Shown piece after piece: positions 7,718-7,888 of a stretch of DNA of 7,888 nucleotides. Source of the DNA: JASFRI01 sp050115015 (GTDB lineage: Bacteria > Acidobacteriota > Polarisedimenticolia > CBDVAL01); the NCBI GenBank assembly GCA_050115015.1, contig JASFRI010000192.1:1-7888 (forward strand), written 5' to 3'. A program made the position numbers and the translations under genes. The notes below the pieces were generated by a model. That model did no database searches. It was not told where the DNA came from and was given only the letters and a program-made list of their open reading frames with translations. Each line of letters begins with the position of its first letter. Position 1 is the stretch's first letter.

Positions 7718-7888
7718 CAGCTCCCCTCCGTCATGTCGCGGGGCGCGCGCGCCACCAGGCGACCCTTCTCTTCCTCCCGGAGATACGCCATGGGTACCTC
7801 CGGATCGTGATCGAAGACCACCAGCCAGCGCCCCGCCACCGCCATGGGGAGGAGCCTCCGCTTGGTCTCGAGGGTCTCCGCCGGGAAC
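7717..7888 (-). CDS. C-terminal tail of a probable MBL-fold metallohydrolase (cut by window edge)
   Basis: Only the last 56 residues are visible, beginning FPAETLETKRRLL and continuing through MAVAGRWLVVFDHDPEVPMA (residues 15-34) and YLREEEKGRLVAR (35-47). The VVFDHDPEVP...YL pattern with a following charged strand resembles the C-terminal end of bacterial MBL-fold (metallo-beta-lactamase superfamily) hydrolases, where HD carries the final metal-site histidine. The HxHxDH motif lies outside the window, so this is a family resemblance from memory, not proof. The TGA at 7719-7717 shares one base with the carA start codon, so the two are translationally coupled. Two internal ATG codons (at 7846 and 7792) are not likely starts because the frame continues open to the edge. 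Confidence 0.62.

Overview
The window is strongly GC-rich and tightly packed, and it carries nine genes. Bacterial-type DusB and MutY, strong Shine-Dalgarno sequences before most starts, and one sigma70-like promoter point to a bacterium. No gene here fixes the phylum; a high-GC soil or sediment lineage (for example Acidobacteriota, Gemmatimonadota, Myxococcota or a candidate phylum) is a guess. No RNA gene, CRISPR array, transposon or phage gene was seen.

Left part: the 5' end of mutY (minus strand) runs off the left edge. It diverges from a plus-strand pair, an EamA/DMT-type membrane transporter followed by dusB (tRNA-dihydrouridine synthase). dusB converges on a minus-strand gene of unknown function at about 2.5 kb.

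Right part (all minus strand, read right to left): the C-terminal tail of a probable MBL-fold hydrolase, whose stop codon overlaps the carA start; carA (carbamoyl-phosphate synthase small subunit); top6B and top6A, the two subunits of DNA topoisomerase VI; and a PaaI-like hotdog thioesterase. Gaps are -1, 39, 26 and 10 bases, so this reads as one operon. After a further 102 bases comes an unrecognised 189-residue helical protein with its own likely promoter.

The main point of interest is a complete topoisomerase VI in a bacterial setting. Topo VI is the standard type IIB enzyme of archaea and plants and is only sporadic in bacteria. Both subunits keep their catalytic residues: the tyrosine pair and Toprim acidic residues in A, and the GHKL ATP site, H2TH segment and transducer in B. 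The B subunit also has a basic, low-complexity N-terminal extension of about 74 residues. Base composition and gene spacing match the neighbours, so the enzyme looks resident rather than recently acquired.
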